In this document: piece by piece, positions 28,589 through 36,909 of the stretch
Numbering within the stretch: the first letter of the stretch is position 1
Layout: every line of letters starts with the position of its first letter
Assembly (NCBI GenBank): GCA_001770955.1
Contig: MESL01000034.1
Coordinates: 46,343 to 110,342 of the forward strand
Direction: 5' to 3'
Source of the DNA: Burkholderiales bacterium RIFCSPLOWO2_12_FULL_65_40
Lineage (GTDB): Bacteria > Pseudomonadota > Gammaproteobacteria > Burkholderiales > Burkholderiaceae_C
Length of the DNA stretch: 64,000 bases
Program-made: the position numbers and the translations under genes
The notes under the pieces: generated by a model
Database searches by the model: none
Told to the model about the DNA's origin: nothing
The model's input: only the letters and a program-made list of their open reading frames with translations

Positions 28589-29953
28589 CTACTGCTTGAA
28601 CACCACGGCCTCCAGCTTCAGAGCGCGAATCTGCGCCGCCGCAGCTTGGGCCTCCCTGGTGGTGGTGTAAGGCCCCACCCGTACCCGGATGCGCTTGCCC
28701 TTGGGGGTTTCCAGCGCCTGGCGAAATGCCGGCAGCCCCTCGTTGAGCAGCCGCGCCTGGGCCTTGCGCGCATTGGCTTCTTCGGCAAACAGACCCACAT
28801 TGATGTAGTAGCCCGGCGTGCTGCCCACTGCGGGCGGCGGGGCGCTCGCACTTGCTGAAGGGCCGCTGGCGGTAGGTTCCGTCGAGGATGCCGCGGTGGA
28901 TGCGGCAGGGAGTGTCGGGGCCGGGGCCGCGCGAGGGCGGCGCGGCACAGCGCGCGCCGCGTCTGCCACGCTGGCAGCCCGCGCAGGAGCGGGGGCAGCC
29001 GAGGCCCGTTCTGCTGGGGGTGGAGGCGTGACGGGCAGCACCGCAGGCGCGGACGTCAGGGAGAGCAGTGGTGTCGCACTGGCTGGGACGGCCATGGATG
29101 CGGGTTGGCTGGTGGGCTGCGCTGCGGACGAAGTGGAGGCAGCCGGGGTAGCGGAGGTAGCGGAGGCAGCGGAGGCAGCGGAGGCAGCGGAGGCAGCGGA
29201 GGCAGCGGAGGCAGCGGAGGCAGCGGGCGCCGCAGGTTCGGAAGATGAAGGCTGGGGTGCCGAGGCGGGTGTGGCAGCGGGCGCTGGCGCCGAGGCGATC
29301 GGGACAGGCGGGGCAAGGGTCGCCTCGCTGGTGGCAGGGACTGCCTGCGTCGGCGGCGGGCTTCCGGTCAGGCTGCCCTGGGGCAGATACCAGTAAGCCG
29401 CCGAGGCCGCGCCCACCAGCACCAGGTTGATCAGGGCCAGGCCGATGAGCCGCTTCCACGAGCTGGCCTGGCGGCTTAGCTGCGCGCAGGCTTCGGGAAT
29501 GCTGCGCGTGGCGGCCAGAGCGCGCGCGATGCGTTTGCGGATTTCGGTGTGCAGAACCGCGTCGCCGTACAGGCCGGGCAAGAGGAAGGCCAGCGCTGCG
29601 AATACGGCGATCAGCCCCCATTGCACGGCGTCGGGCCACTGCAGCATGGGGCGGCCCACGCCGAAGACCAGCAGTGCCAGCCCCTCCACAGCCGCCACAT
29701 AGACCAGGGCGGCGCTCCACAGGTGGCGCAGTGCCATCCAGTTCAGCGTGCACGCGCAGGCGGCCCAGTTCCAGCCCGGGCGGACGCGGCCGAGGGTGTC
29801 AAAGTGGGCAAAGCGGGGCAGGTACCGTTCTGCGTTGACCGGCCCCATGGCTGCGCGGTAGAGCGTGGTCATGGCGCTCTCCGAGGGGTCGGGCGTTGCT
29901 GGGGTGCGGAGGGCAGCAGGGTCCTGGTACACGGGCATGGCCGATTCTGGCAT
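28589..29953 (-). CDS. Membrane-anchored SPOR-domain protein with DUF2628-like N-terminus
   Basis: SPOR domains bind denuded peptidoglycan at division sites. In 454 residues I see an N-terminal cytoplasmic/membrane region with hydrophobic segments near residues 80-98, 110-130 and 170-190, resembling DUF2628. A long Ala/Pro/Ser-rich linker spans about residues 195-365, and a C-terminal SPOR fold (GYYINVGLFAEEANARKAQA onward, ending KLEAVVFKQ) follows. The linker contains an eight-copy 9-bp minisatellite. Start is uncertain: ATGs at 29938 and 29872 are alternatives. It is convergent with pgi across 43 bp. Confidence 0.85.
   Translation of the reverse strand: MPESAMPVYQDPAALRTPATPDPSESAMTTLYRAAMGPVNAERYLPRFAHFDTLGRVRPGWNWAACACTLNWMALRHLWSAALVYVAAVEGLALLVFGVGRPMLQWPDAVQWGLIAVFAALAFLLPGLYGDAVLHTEIRKRIARALAATRSIPEACAQLSRQASSWKRLIGLALINLVLVGAASAAYWYLPQGSLTGSPPPTQAVPATSEATLAPPVPIASAPAPAATPASAPQPSSSEPAAPAASAASAASAASAASAASAASATSATPAASTSSAAQPTSQPASMAVPASATPLLSLTSAPAVLPVTPPPPAERASAAPAPARAASVADAARAVPRRPRAAPAPTLPAASTAASSTEPTASGPSASASAPPPAVGSTPGYYINVGLFAEEANARKAQARLLNEGLPAFRQALETPKGKRIRVRVGPYTTTREAQAAAAQIRALKLEAVVFKQ
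29151..29222. repeat. 9-bp minisatellite in the SPOR-protein linker, 8 units
   Basis: One unit GCGGAGGTA is followed by seven perfect units GCGGAGGCA. Read on the minus strand they encode a Ser-Ala-Ala repeat. Gain or loss of units preserves the frame, so the linker length can vary between strains. Confidence 0.95.
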
Positions 29954-29991
29954 GGCCGCACGCGCGAGGCCAGAGAATTGCAGAGCCCACG

Positions 29992-30022
29992 AAAAAGCCC
30001 ACAGGGCTTGCGTCCTGTGGGC
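29992..30022 (-). terminator. Intrinsic terminator of the small exported protein gene
   Basis: On the minus strand GCCCACAGG pairs with CCTGTGGGC across an 8-base loop, followed by five T. It lies just past the stop at 30047. Confidence 0.9.
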
Positions 30023-30046
30023 CGTCCGATGGAGGGAACGGGAGAC

Positions 30047-30331
30047 TTAGCTGCGGTTGCCGATGGCAATGGCGCCGGCGCGCGCTGCCGTCACGGCATC
30101 GGCCCGCACGGCTGCGCGGCTGACCGTGGAGGGGGCGGCGTTCTGAGCGTCGGCCACTTCGAAGTTCTTGAAATGGGCCACAGCCTGGGCGGCTTCGGCC
30201 TGGACTTCGGCGCGGTCGCGGGTGGACTGGAAGTTGGCTTCGATTTCGGAGCCATACAGTTCGCTGGCCTGGGCGCCGAACGAGGCGAAAGCGGCAAGGG
30301 CGGCGATGGAGAGAATGCGGGATGCGGTCAT
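30047..30331 (-). CDS. Small exported protein, 94 residues, unknown function
   Basis: The product begins with a Sec signal (MTASRILSIAALAAFASFGA, cleavage after AQA). The mature part is a helical, Glu/Ala-rich chain of about 70 residues (SELYGSEIEANFQSTRDRAE onward) ending GAIAIGNRS. There are no cysteines. AAGGAC lies about 7 bases before the ATG, and a strong terminator follows, so it is its own transcription unit. It resembles the small periplasmic DUF4148-type proteins common in Burkholderiales, but I cannot confirm that. Confidence 0.75.
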   Translation of the reverse strand: MTASRILSIAALAAFASFGAQASELYGSEIEANFQSTRDRAEVQAEAAQAVAHFKNFEVADAQNAAPSTVSRAAVRADAVTAARAGAIAIGNRS

Positions 30332-30642
30332 GGTGAAGTCCTTCAGAAAAAATGTTTCAGAAAACGGGTCTGCAGCCATGGCGTCAGGGTGCTGATCCGG
30401 GTCGGTGAGGGGCCGCAAGGGCTGTGTCTCATCGATGGGTTGAACTGTACGCCTCATTAGTTCAAAGAAAAACTATCCAGTATCAAACTGACTGTTTCAG
30501 TATTCAGAACAATGAAGGCCTTGAAATTTCCTGCACTGTCCACGCACGATCGGACGTCGCAAGACCGCCCGGCCCTCGGCGGGCAAGGGCATTGCCATGG
30601 GCCTACGATGGCGCCCAAGCATTTCATCGACCCATCACCGCC
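30332..30642. other. Divergent intergenic region, small exported protein / FrnE-like
   Basis: This 311-bp AT-richer region carries both divergent promoters. It includes an inverted repeat TTGAACT-N12-AGTTCAA at 30440-30465 that could be an operator, and two copies of CAGTAT nearby. No gene and no dispersed repeat were seen. Confidence 0.35.
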
Positions 30643-31290
30643 ATGCCCCAGACCCTGAAAATCGACTTCGTTTCCGACATCTCGTGCCCGTGGTGCGCCA
30701 TCGGGCTGCTGTCGCTCCAGCGGGCCGCTGCGGCATTGCAGGGAGCGGTGGTGCTGGATCTGCATTTCCAGCCGTTCGAGCTCAATCCGGCCATGGCGCC
30801 CGAGGGGCAGGACATGGGAGAGCACCTGCAGGAAAAATACGGCGCCAGCCCCGAGCAGAGCCAGCGCACGCGCGAGGCCATCGTGGCGCGCGGCGCTGCG
30901 TTGGGGTTCACCTTCCGCATGGACCAGCGCAGCCGGATCTACAACACGTTCGATGCGCACCGCCTGCTGCACTGGGCGGGCGAAGAGGGGCGGCAGCTGG
31001 CGCTCAAGCAGGCCTTGTTCAAGGCCTACTTCACCGAAGGCGAAAACCCGGGCAACCACGAGGTTCTGGTGCGTCTGGCCCGCGAGGTGGGGCTGGACGC
31101 CGATGCGGCACGGGACGTGCTGGCGTCTGACCGTTTTGCCGACGAAGTGCGCGAGCGCGAGCAGTTCTATCAGCGGCAAGGCATTCATTCGGTGCCTGCG
31201 GTCATCGTCAACGACCGCCACCTGATCCAGGGCGGCCAGCCGCCCGAGGTCTTCGAGCAGGCGCTGCGGCAGATTGCTACTGAAAAATGA
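30643..31290 (+). CDS. DsbA-family oxidoreductase, FrnE-like
   Basis: Cytoplasmic thioredoxin-fold protein of the FrnE / 2-hydroxychromene isomerase group. The start MPQTLKIDFVSDISCPWC gives 215 residues. The CPWC active site is at about residues 15-18 and the cis-proline loop in HSVPAVIVNDRHLIQGGQP near residue 185. There is no signal peptide. The longer upstream open frame has no similarity to the family. The last codons (ATEK) and the TGA are contributed by a family-1 repeat. Confidence 0.92.
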   Translation: MPQTLKIDFVSDISCPWCAIGLLSLQRAAAALQGAVVLDLHFQPFELNPAMAPEGQDMGEHLQEKYGASPEQSQRTREAIVARGAALGFTFRMDQRSRIYNTFDAHRLLHWAGEEGRQLALKQALFKAYFTEGENPGNHEVLVRLAREVGLDADAARDVLASDRFADEVREREQFYQRQGIHSVPAVIVNDRHLIQGGQPPEVFEQALRQIATEK

Positions 31291-31375
31291 GCTGTTAGCG
31301 CTTGTTGTGATTGATTTTCAGACTGAAAACTATCTGAAAATGTTTTCTATCAAGCGCAAGCAGCTATCTTTTCAG
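31274..31375. repeat. Inverted pair of family-1 repeats (convergent junction)
   Basis: Left arm TGCTACTGAAAAATGAGCTG then TTAGCGCTTG; right arm on the minus strand CTGAAAAGATAGCTGCTTGC then GCTTGATAG. Central TTTTCAGA / TCTGAAAA pairs close the hairpin. It contains the stop codon of the FrnE-like gene and ends 5 bp before the creA stop. Confidence 0.9.
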
Positions 31376-31380
31376 GAGTT

Positions 31381-31869
31381 TCAGGGCTTTACCGGAATGG
31401 GTGTTTCCCGCGCCACCGGCACGGCCGTCACGCTGTTTTGCGGCGATCCGTCGATGAGCTTTTCGGAATAGGTCAGGTAGACCAGCACATTGCGCGCCGG
31501 GTCCACCATGCGCACGATGCGCAGGCGCTTGAACAGGATGGACATGCGCTCGCTGAACACCTCCTCCTGCTTGCGCAGCGGCTGCGGGAAGGCGATGGGG
31601 CCGGTCTGGCGGCATGCAATGGACGCCTCGGCACGGTCTTCGGCCAGGCCCAGCGTGCCTTTGATGCCGCCGGTGCGGGCGCGCGAGACATAGCAGGTCA
31701 CGCCCTGGACACCGGGATCGTCGTAGGCTTCCACAAGGATGTCGTGGTCGCGGCCGATCCACTGGAAGGCGGTATCGACCGTGCCGATCTTCTCTGCGGC
31801 GACGGCGTGCGCCAGGCTGCACAGCGCCAGGGCGGCAAGCCCTGCGCGCAGCGTAGCGGGGTGCTTCAT
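31381..31869 (-). CDS. creA: CreA family periplasmic protein
   Basis: CreA-family protein of unknown biochemical role. The ATG overlaps the cphA stop (ATGA) and gives 162 residues with a Sec signal ending AHAVAA. The conserved core includes GVTCYVSRARTGG near residue 56, a CRQTGPI segment near 86, and VYLTYSEKLIDGSPQNSVTA near residue 130. The two cysteines probably form a disulphide. E. coli CreA is 157 residues. Coupling to cphA suggests that it is expressed with the cyanophycin genes, but no functional link is established. Confidence 0.92.
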   Translation of the reverse strand: MKHPATLRAGLAALALCSLAHAVAAEKIGTVDTAFQWIGRDHDILVEAYDDPGVQGVTCYVSRARTGGIKGTLGLAEDRAEASIACRQTGPIAFPQPLRKQEEVFSERMSILFKRLRIVRMVDPARNVLVYLTYSEKLIDGSPQNSVTAVPVARETPIPVKP

Positions 31870-34448
31870 GCCGTCGCCCCGGCAGTCGGCTCGCAGCACC
31901 GGGCCAGATGCGCCAGGGCTTCCTCGACCTGGTCCACCAGCACCAGGCACAGGTCGCCGGGCTGCAGGCGCGACAGCGCCGTGTCGATGGCGACGAATTC
32001 GCCCCGGATTTCTTCCACATGGCGCGTGCGGGTGGCGCCTTGCAGCCCCTCGCGCAGCAGCGCCATCACCTCGCCGTCGGAGCGGCCGCGCTGGGCCGCG
32101 TCCTGGTACAGGATCACATCGTCGAAAGCGGCGCCCAGGATGACGGTCTGCGCACGGATGTCCTCGTCGCGCCGGTCCCCCGCGCCACTGATGACCACGC
32201 TGCGGCGGTTGCCGGGCAGTGCGTCTACCGCCTGCACCAGGGCGCGCATGGCGTCCGGGTTGTGGCCGTAGTCGGCGATCACGGTGGCACCGCGGTAGTC
32301 CATCACATTGAAGCGGCCGGGCGCGTTGTCGCTGTCGTTGACAAAACCCGAGAGGCCCCGGCGGATGGTCTGCCAGGGCAGGCCCACCCCCCAGGCGGCA
32401 GCGACGCTGGCCATGACGTTCTCGACCTGGAAGGCAATCCGGCCGTTGCGCGTGATCGGCACATCGCGCAGGTGGATCGACTCGCGCCATGAGCCTTCGG
32501 CCGCCACGATCGAGTCGCCATCGACATACACCGTGCGATGGCCCTGGGCGCGGTGCGTGGCCATCACGGGGTGGTGGCGGTCGCTGGCAAAGTAGATGAT
32601 CTTGCCCGGGCAGGCCGTGGCCATGGCGGCGACGATGGGGTCGGTGGCGTTGAGCACGGCATAGCCGCTGGGGGCCACGTTCTGCACGATCACGCGTTTG
32701 AGGACGGCCAGGTCGTCCACCGTGGTGATGTAGTTCAGCCCCAGATGATCGCCTTCGCCGATGTTGGTGACCACGGCCACCTGGCAGCGGTCAAAACCCA
32801 GGCCTTCGCGCAGGATGCCGCCGCGCGCGGTTTCGAACACGGCTGCGTCCACCTCGGGGTGCAGCAGTACATTGCGCGCGCTCTTGGGGCCGCTGCAGTC
32901 GCCACTGTCGATCTGGCGGCCATTCACATACACGCCATCGGTGTTGGTCATGCCCACGCGCAGGCCCTGGGCGGTGAACAGGTGTGCGATCAGGCGGGCG
33001 GTGGTGGTCTTGCCGTTGGTGCCGGTGACGGCCACGGTGGGGATGCGGCCATCGTCGCCATGGGCGAACAGGCGGTCCACCATGGCCTGGCCCACATTGC
33101 GCGGCTTGCCGTAGCTGGGCGCCAGGTGCATGCGCAGGCCGGGGGCGGCGTTCACTTCCACGAACCCGCCGCCTTGTTCCTCCAGTGGGCGCAGCACGGT
33201 TTCGGCCACCATGTCCACGCCGCAGATGTGCAGGCCCACCATCTGGGCGGCGGCCACGGCGCGTGCCGCCACCTCGGGGTGCACGTCATCGGTCACGTCG
33301 GTGGCGGTGCCGCCGGTGGACAGGTTGGCATTGTTGCGCAGCACCACGCGCTGGCCCTTGGCGGGCACGGCGTCGGGGCTCAAGCCCTGGGCGGCCAGGC
33401 GCGCCAGGGCGATGTCGTCCAGCCGGATCTTGGTGAGCGAGGTGGCGTGGCCCTCGCCCCGGCGCGGGTCGAGGTTGACCAGATCGACCAGTTCGCGCAC
33501 CGTGTGCTGGCCGTCGCCCAGCACCTGGGGCGGTTCGCGCCGGGCGGCGGCGACCAGCTGGTCGCCCACCACCAGCAGACGGAAGTCGTGGCCGGGCAGA
33601 AAGCGTTCGACCATCACGGTGCCGTATTCGGCGGCGTTCTTGTAGGCTTCTTCGAGCTGCGCGCGGTCGGTGATGTTCACGGTCACGCCCTTGCCCTGGT
33701 TGCCGTCCTGGGGCTTGACGACCACGGGCAGGCCGACCTTCTGGGCCACGGCCCAGGCCTCCTCCACCGTCTCGATGGGCTGGCCCAGCGGCACGGGCAC
33801 GCCAGCGGCGTGCAGCAGGCGCTTGGTGAGGTCCTTGTCCTGCCCGATGGATTCGGCCACCGCGCTGGTCGAGTCGATCTCGGCCGCCTGGATGCGGCGC
33901 TGCTTGGAGCCCCAGCCGAACTGCACCAGGCTACCGCGTGTGAGGCGCCGGTAGGGGATGCCGCGCGCCACGGCGGCCTCGACAATGGCGCCTGTGCTCG
34001 GCCCCAGGCGCTCGTCTTCGTCGAGTTCGCGCAGGTTGGCGATGGCCGCCTCGGCATCAAAGCTGCCCTGGCCCAGGGCCGCCTCGATGAGCTGCTGGGC
34101 ATCCTTGAAGGCCTGGCGGCCCACGGCCTCTTCGCTGTATTGCACCACCACCAGATACACCCCGGGGTCGATGGTGGGGGTGGTGCGCGCGAAGGTCACC
34201 GGGCAGCCGGCCTGGGCCTGCAGGGCCAGTGCGGCGGTCTGCAGGACATGGGCGAGCGACAGGTCGGTGTCGCCGCCTTCAGGATTCAGCACGCCGATGG
34301 CGGGGAACAGCGCGCGCAGCCGGGCTTCAAAGCCGTCGATCTGCGCCATGGCGCGTTCGGATTCGGCGCAGGCCACCACGGCTTCGATGGCCAGGTGGCG
34401 GCTCCAGAGGTTGGGGCCGCGCAGGGCCCTGATGCGGGATACATCCAT
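31866..34448 (-). CDS. cphA: Cyanophycin synthetase CphA
   Basis: Polymerises aspartate and arginine into the storage polymer cyanophycin. The ATG at 34448 gives 860 residues, close to cyanobacterial CphA1 (about 875). An N-terminal domain (about 1-160) is followed by an ATP-grasp domain (about 165-450; VVVKPQDGNQGKGV near 242) that adds Asp. A Mur-ligase-like domain follows with an intact P-loop GTNGKTT at 476-482, which adds Arg. The C-lobe marker VIADYGHNPDAM lies near residue 740. It lies 19 bp after cphA-prime and overlaps creA. Confidence 0.96.
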   Translation of the reverse strand: MDVSRIRALRGPNLWSRHLAIEAVVACAESERAMAQIDGFEARLRALFPAIGVLNPEGGDTDLSLAHVLQTAALALQAQAGCPVTFARTTPTIDPGVYLVVVQYSEEAVGRQAFKDAQQLIEAALGQGSFDAEAAIANLRELDEDERLGPSTGAIVEAAVARGIPYRRLTRGSLVQFGWGSKQRRIQAAEIDSTSAVAESIGQDKDLTKRLLHAAGVPVPLGQPIETVEEAWAVAQKVGLPVVVKPQDGNQGKGVTVNITDRAQLEEAYKNAAEYGTVMVERFLPGHDFRLLVVGDQLVAAARREPPQVLGDGQHTVRELVDLVNLDPRRGEGHATSLTKIRLDDIALARLAAQGLSPDAVPAKGQRVVLRNNANLSTGGTATDVTDDVHPEVAARAVAAAQMVGLHICGVDMVAETVLRPLEEQGGGFVEVNAAPGLRMHLAPSYGKPRNVGQAMVDRLFAHGDDGRIPTVAVTGTNGKTTTARLIAHLFTAQGLRVGMTNTDGVYVNGRQIDSGDCSGPKSARNVLLHPEVDAAVFETARGGILREGLGFDRCQVAVVTNIGEGDHLGLNYITTVDDLAVLKRVIVQNVAPSGYAVLNATDPIVAAMATACPGKIIYFASDRHHPVMATHRAQGHRTVYVDGDSIVAAEGSWRESIHLRDVPITRNGRIAFQVENVMASVAAAWGVGLPWQTIRRGLSGFVNDSDNAPGRFNVMDYRGATVIADYGHNPDAMRALVQAVDALPGNRRSVVISGAGDRRDEDIRAQTVILGAAFDDVILYQDAAQRGRSDGEVMALLREGLQGATRTRHVEEIRGEFVAIDTALSRLQPGDLCLVLVDQVEEALAHLARCCEPTAGATA

Positions 34449-34467
34449 GGTTCTGTCTTTCTGTCTC

Positions 34468-36675
34468 TCAGGCGCTGGCCGTGTCCGGGGCCGCTTGCTC
34501 GGGTTCGAAGGTCTTGATGCCCGCACCGATGAGGTCGGGGGAAATATCCAGCGCCCAGGCCGTGGCAATGGCCGCCAGCAGGGTGTCGGTGTCGGGTGCC
34601 ACGGCATTGCGGCCAAACGTGAGGTCGGACAGACGGCCCAGCACATGCTCGGAGTGGCCCGTGGCCAGCACCACGCGGTCGTTCTTCACAAACACGGCGC
34701 GGCCCGATTCTTCATCGGCTCGGTGTTCCACGATGGCGGGCAGGTTCGCGTCCTGCGCGTACAGCACCACGCTGCCGTCGCACAGGGGTGCCAGCGCGGC
34801 GACCTGGGCGTCTGCGCCGTTCAGCACTGCGGCACCGTGGTCCAGCACCACATCCACCTGGGTGCGCAGCACCTTGGTCATCTGCTCCTGCTCGTGTACG
34901 TCGAATGCGGCGAGATGCTCCACGCCATCCATGTCGGTGACCACGCCCACCTGGCAACGGTCATAGGCCAGGCCGTCCTGCAGGATGGTGCGGGCATCGT
35001 TTTCAATCACGGCGGCCTGCACCATCTGGTTCATCAGCAGGCGGTGCGCGGCTTCCCAGTGGGCACTGTCGCTGGCTTCGACGCGGCGCTGGTCAAGGAA
35101 CAGGCCGGCGCGGCAGGCCACACCGGTATGCCGTCCGCTCAGGTGCAGCAGCCAGGCCACCAGGCGGGCAATGGTGGTGGTGCCCCGCGTGCCCGCAACC
35201 CCCACGACGGGAATGCGGCCCGCGTCCCGGGCATGTTCTTCGGCCGGAAACAGGTGCTCCACAATCGCCTGCCCCACGGGCCGCGGCGCCCCCACGGCGG
35301 GCTTGAGGTGCATCAGCAGGCCGGGGCCCGCGTTCACCTCCACGATGGCGCCACCCTGGGTGTGCAGCGGCCTGGAGATGTCCTGTGCCACGAGGTCGAT
35401 GCCCGCAATGTCCAGGCCCACCACCTTGGCGGCCAGCTGGGCGATGTAGGCCACCTCGGGGTGCACGTCGTCGGTGCAGTCCACGGCCATGTTGCCGTTG
35501 CGCTGCACCACCACCTGGCGGCCGGCGGCGGGCACGGCGTCGGCGTCGAGGTCCTGGCGCTTGAGTTCGAGCTGCACCTTGGCATCCTGCGCCACATCGA
35601 TGATGTCGAGCGGGTATTCCTCCTCGTAGCCACGGCGCGGGTCGGAGTTGAGCTGGCTGTCGATCAGTTCGCGCACCGTGTTGCGGCCGTTGCCCGTGAT
35701 GCCGAGCACCTCGCCGCGCGCGGCGGCCACGACCTTGCCGTTGACCACGAGCAGACGGTGCTCGTTGCCGGGGATGAAGCGCTCGACCATCACGTCGCTG
35801 CCTTCGGGGTAGGCCACGTGGTAGGCCGCCTCGATGTCTTCCTGCTTGCGCAGGTCCAGCGTCACGCCCCGGCCGTGGTTGCCGTCGGAGGGCTTGACGA
35901 CCACGGGCAGGCCGATGTCCTGCGCGGCTTCCCAGGCCTCCTCGGGGCTGTGGACGACCTGGCCCTCGGGGATGGGAACGCCGCAGGATTTCAGCAGGCT
36001 CTTGGTCAGGTCCTTGTCAGAGGCAATGCCTTCGGCAATGGCGCTGGTGAATTCGCTCTCGGCCGTCCAGATGCGGCGCTGTGCGGCGCCGTAGCCCAGT
36101 TGCACCAGGTTGCCGTCATTCAGGCGGATGTGCGGAATGCCGCGGTCGGTGGCAGCGGTCACGATGCAGGCCGTGCTCGGGCCCAGGTAGCGGTCGTCCA
36201 CCTCGGTGCGCACTTTGCCCACGGCCGCCTGCACGTCGAAGGGCTCGTCGTTGAGGGCGGCCATGATCAGCCGGTGGCCCTGCTCCAGCGCCATGCGCGC
36301 GACGCTCTCATCGCGCGCCCGGAACACCATGCGGTAGACGCCACGCACCGAGGTGCTGCGCGTCTGGCCAAAGCCCGTGGGCATGCCGGCAAGGTTGAGC
36401 AGCTCGATGACGATGTGCTCCAGCACATGGCCGCACCAGGTGCCTTCCTGCAGGCGCTGCAGGAAACCGCCGCGTTCGCCCACGCCGCAGTGGTGCTCGA
36501 TCAGGGCCGGCAGCCAGGCGGTGAGCCGCTCATTGAACCCCGGAAGGGTGTGGGAGGGGTGATCCTCCAGCACGCCCAGGTCCAGCCAGACTTCGAGCAC
36601 CGGACGGTAGGTCCAGAGATTGGGGCCGCGCAGGTAATTGATGCGCAGCAGTTGAATGTCATTGAATTTCGCCAT
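34468..36675 (-). CDS. Cyanophycin synthetase paralogue CphA-prime, altered and shortened ligase domain
   Basis: This 735-residue paralogue of CphA precedes it in the same operon. The ATP-grasp half is well kept (VVVKPSDGNHGRGV near residue 258; EVNAGPGLLMHL near 445). The Mur-ligase P-loop, however, reads GTRGTTT at 495-501, so the invariant lysine of GTNGKTT is replaced by threonine. The chain also ends before the C-lobe containing the DYGHNPDA motif of CphA. From memory, similar cphA-prime genes exist in Cupriavidus. I infer that it retains at most one of the two ligase activities, or regulates or scaffolds CphA. Confidence 0.9.
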   Translation of the reverse strand: MAKFNDIQLLRINYLRGPNLWTYRPVLEVWLDLGVLEDHPSHTLPGFNERLTAWLPALIEHHCGVGERGGFLQRLQEGTWCGHVLEHIVIELLNLAGMPTGFGQTRSTSVRGVYRMVFRARDESVARMALEQGHRLIMAALNDEPFDVQAAVGKVRTEVDDRYLGPSTACIVTAATDRGIPHIRLNDGNLVQLGYGAAQRRIWTAESEFTSAIAEGIASDKDLTKSLLKSCGVPIPEGQVVHSPEEAWEAAQDIGLPVVVKPSDGNHGRGVTLDLRKQEDIEAAYHVAYPEGSDVMVERFIPGNEHRLLVVNGKVVAAARGEVLGITGNGRNTVRELIDSQLNSDPRRGYEEEYPLDIIDVAQDAKVQLELKRQDLDADAVPAAGRQVVVQRNGNMAVDCTDDVHPEVAYIAQLAAKVVGLDIAGIDLVAQDISRPLHTQGGAIVEVNAGPGLLMHLKPAVGAPRPVGQAIVEHLFPAEEHARDAGRIPVVGVAGTRGTTTIARLVAWLLHLSGRHTGVACRAGLFLDQRRVEASDSAHWEAAHRLLMNQMVQAAVIENDARTILQDGLAYDRCQVGVVTDMDGVEHLAAFDVHEQEQMTKVLRTQVDVVLDHGAAVLNGADAQVAALAPLCDGSVVLYAQDANLPAIVEHRADEESGRAVFVKNDRVVLATGHSEHVLGRLSDLTFGRNAVAPDTDTLLAAIATAWALDISPDLIGAGIKTFEPEQAAPDTASA

Positions 36676-36909
36676 GGATTGCAGCGGAGGAGGGGCCGAC
36701 CTTGTAGGGGGCGTTGCAAAAAAAGGGAGGGGACGGGGATGGAACCGGATTGTGCGCCAGTCTGCGCTCGGCAGGCAGTGTCAGCGATTGCCGGGGCAGA
36801 AACGTTCATTGAGAATGCCAATGCCCCCTTGAAGCAGGGCTTCGGGGAGAATCCGGGCTTGTGCGCCAACCGGCGCCGTGGCCGGCCCGGGGCGCAAATA
36901 CCAAACAAA
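36676..36909. other. Divergent cphA-prime / ABC exporter intergenic region
   Basis: This 234-bp region separates the two halves of the cyanophycin module and must hold both promoters. I see no clear hexamers, operator or repeat. A coding extension of the ABC gene across it is not supported. Confidence 0.4.

Noticed and set aside
29151..29222. CRISPR-like array
   Set aside because: Nine-base direct units without spacers, inside a coding linker; a minisatellite, not CRISPR.
28425..29753. Second minus-strand frame overlapping the SPOR gene
   Set aside because: Out-of-frame shadow; it lacks membrane segments and the SPOR motif and overlaps the end of pgi.
32538..34517. Long plus-strand open frame opposite cphA
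   Set aside because: Low-complexity His/Gly/Val-rich product mirroring cphA codon bias; no start signal or domain.
33958..36909. A 984-codon in-frame extension upstream of the ABC exporter
   Set aside because: It is antisense to cphA-prime, which has clear enzyme motifs. The exporter's conserved sequence begins at the ATG at 36910.
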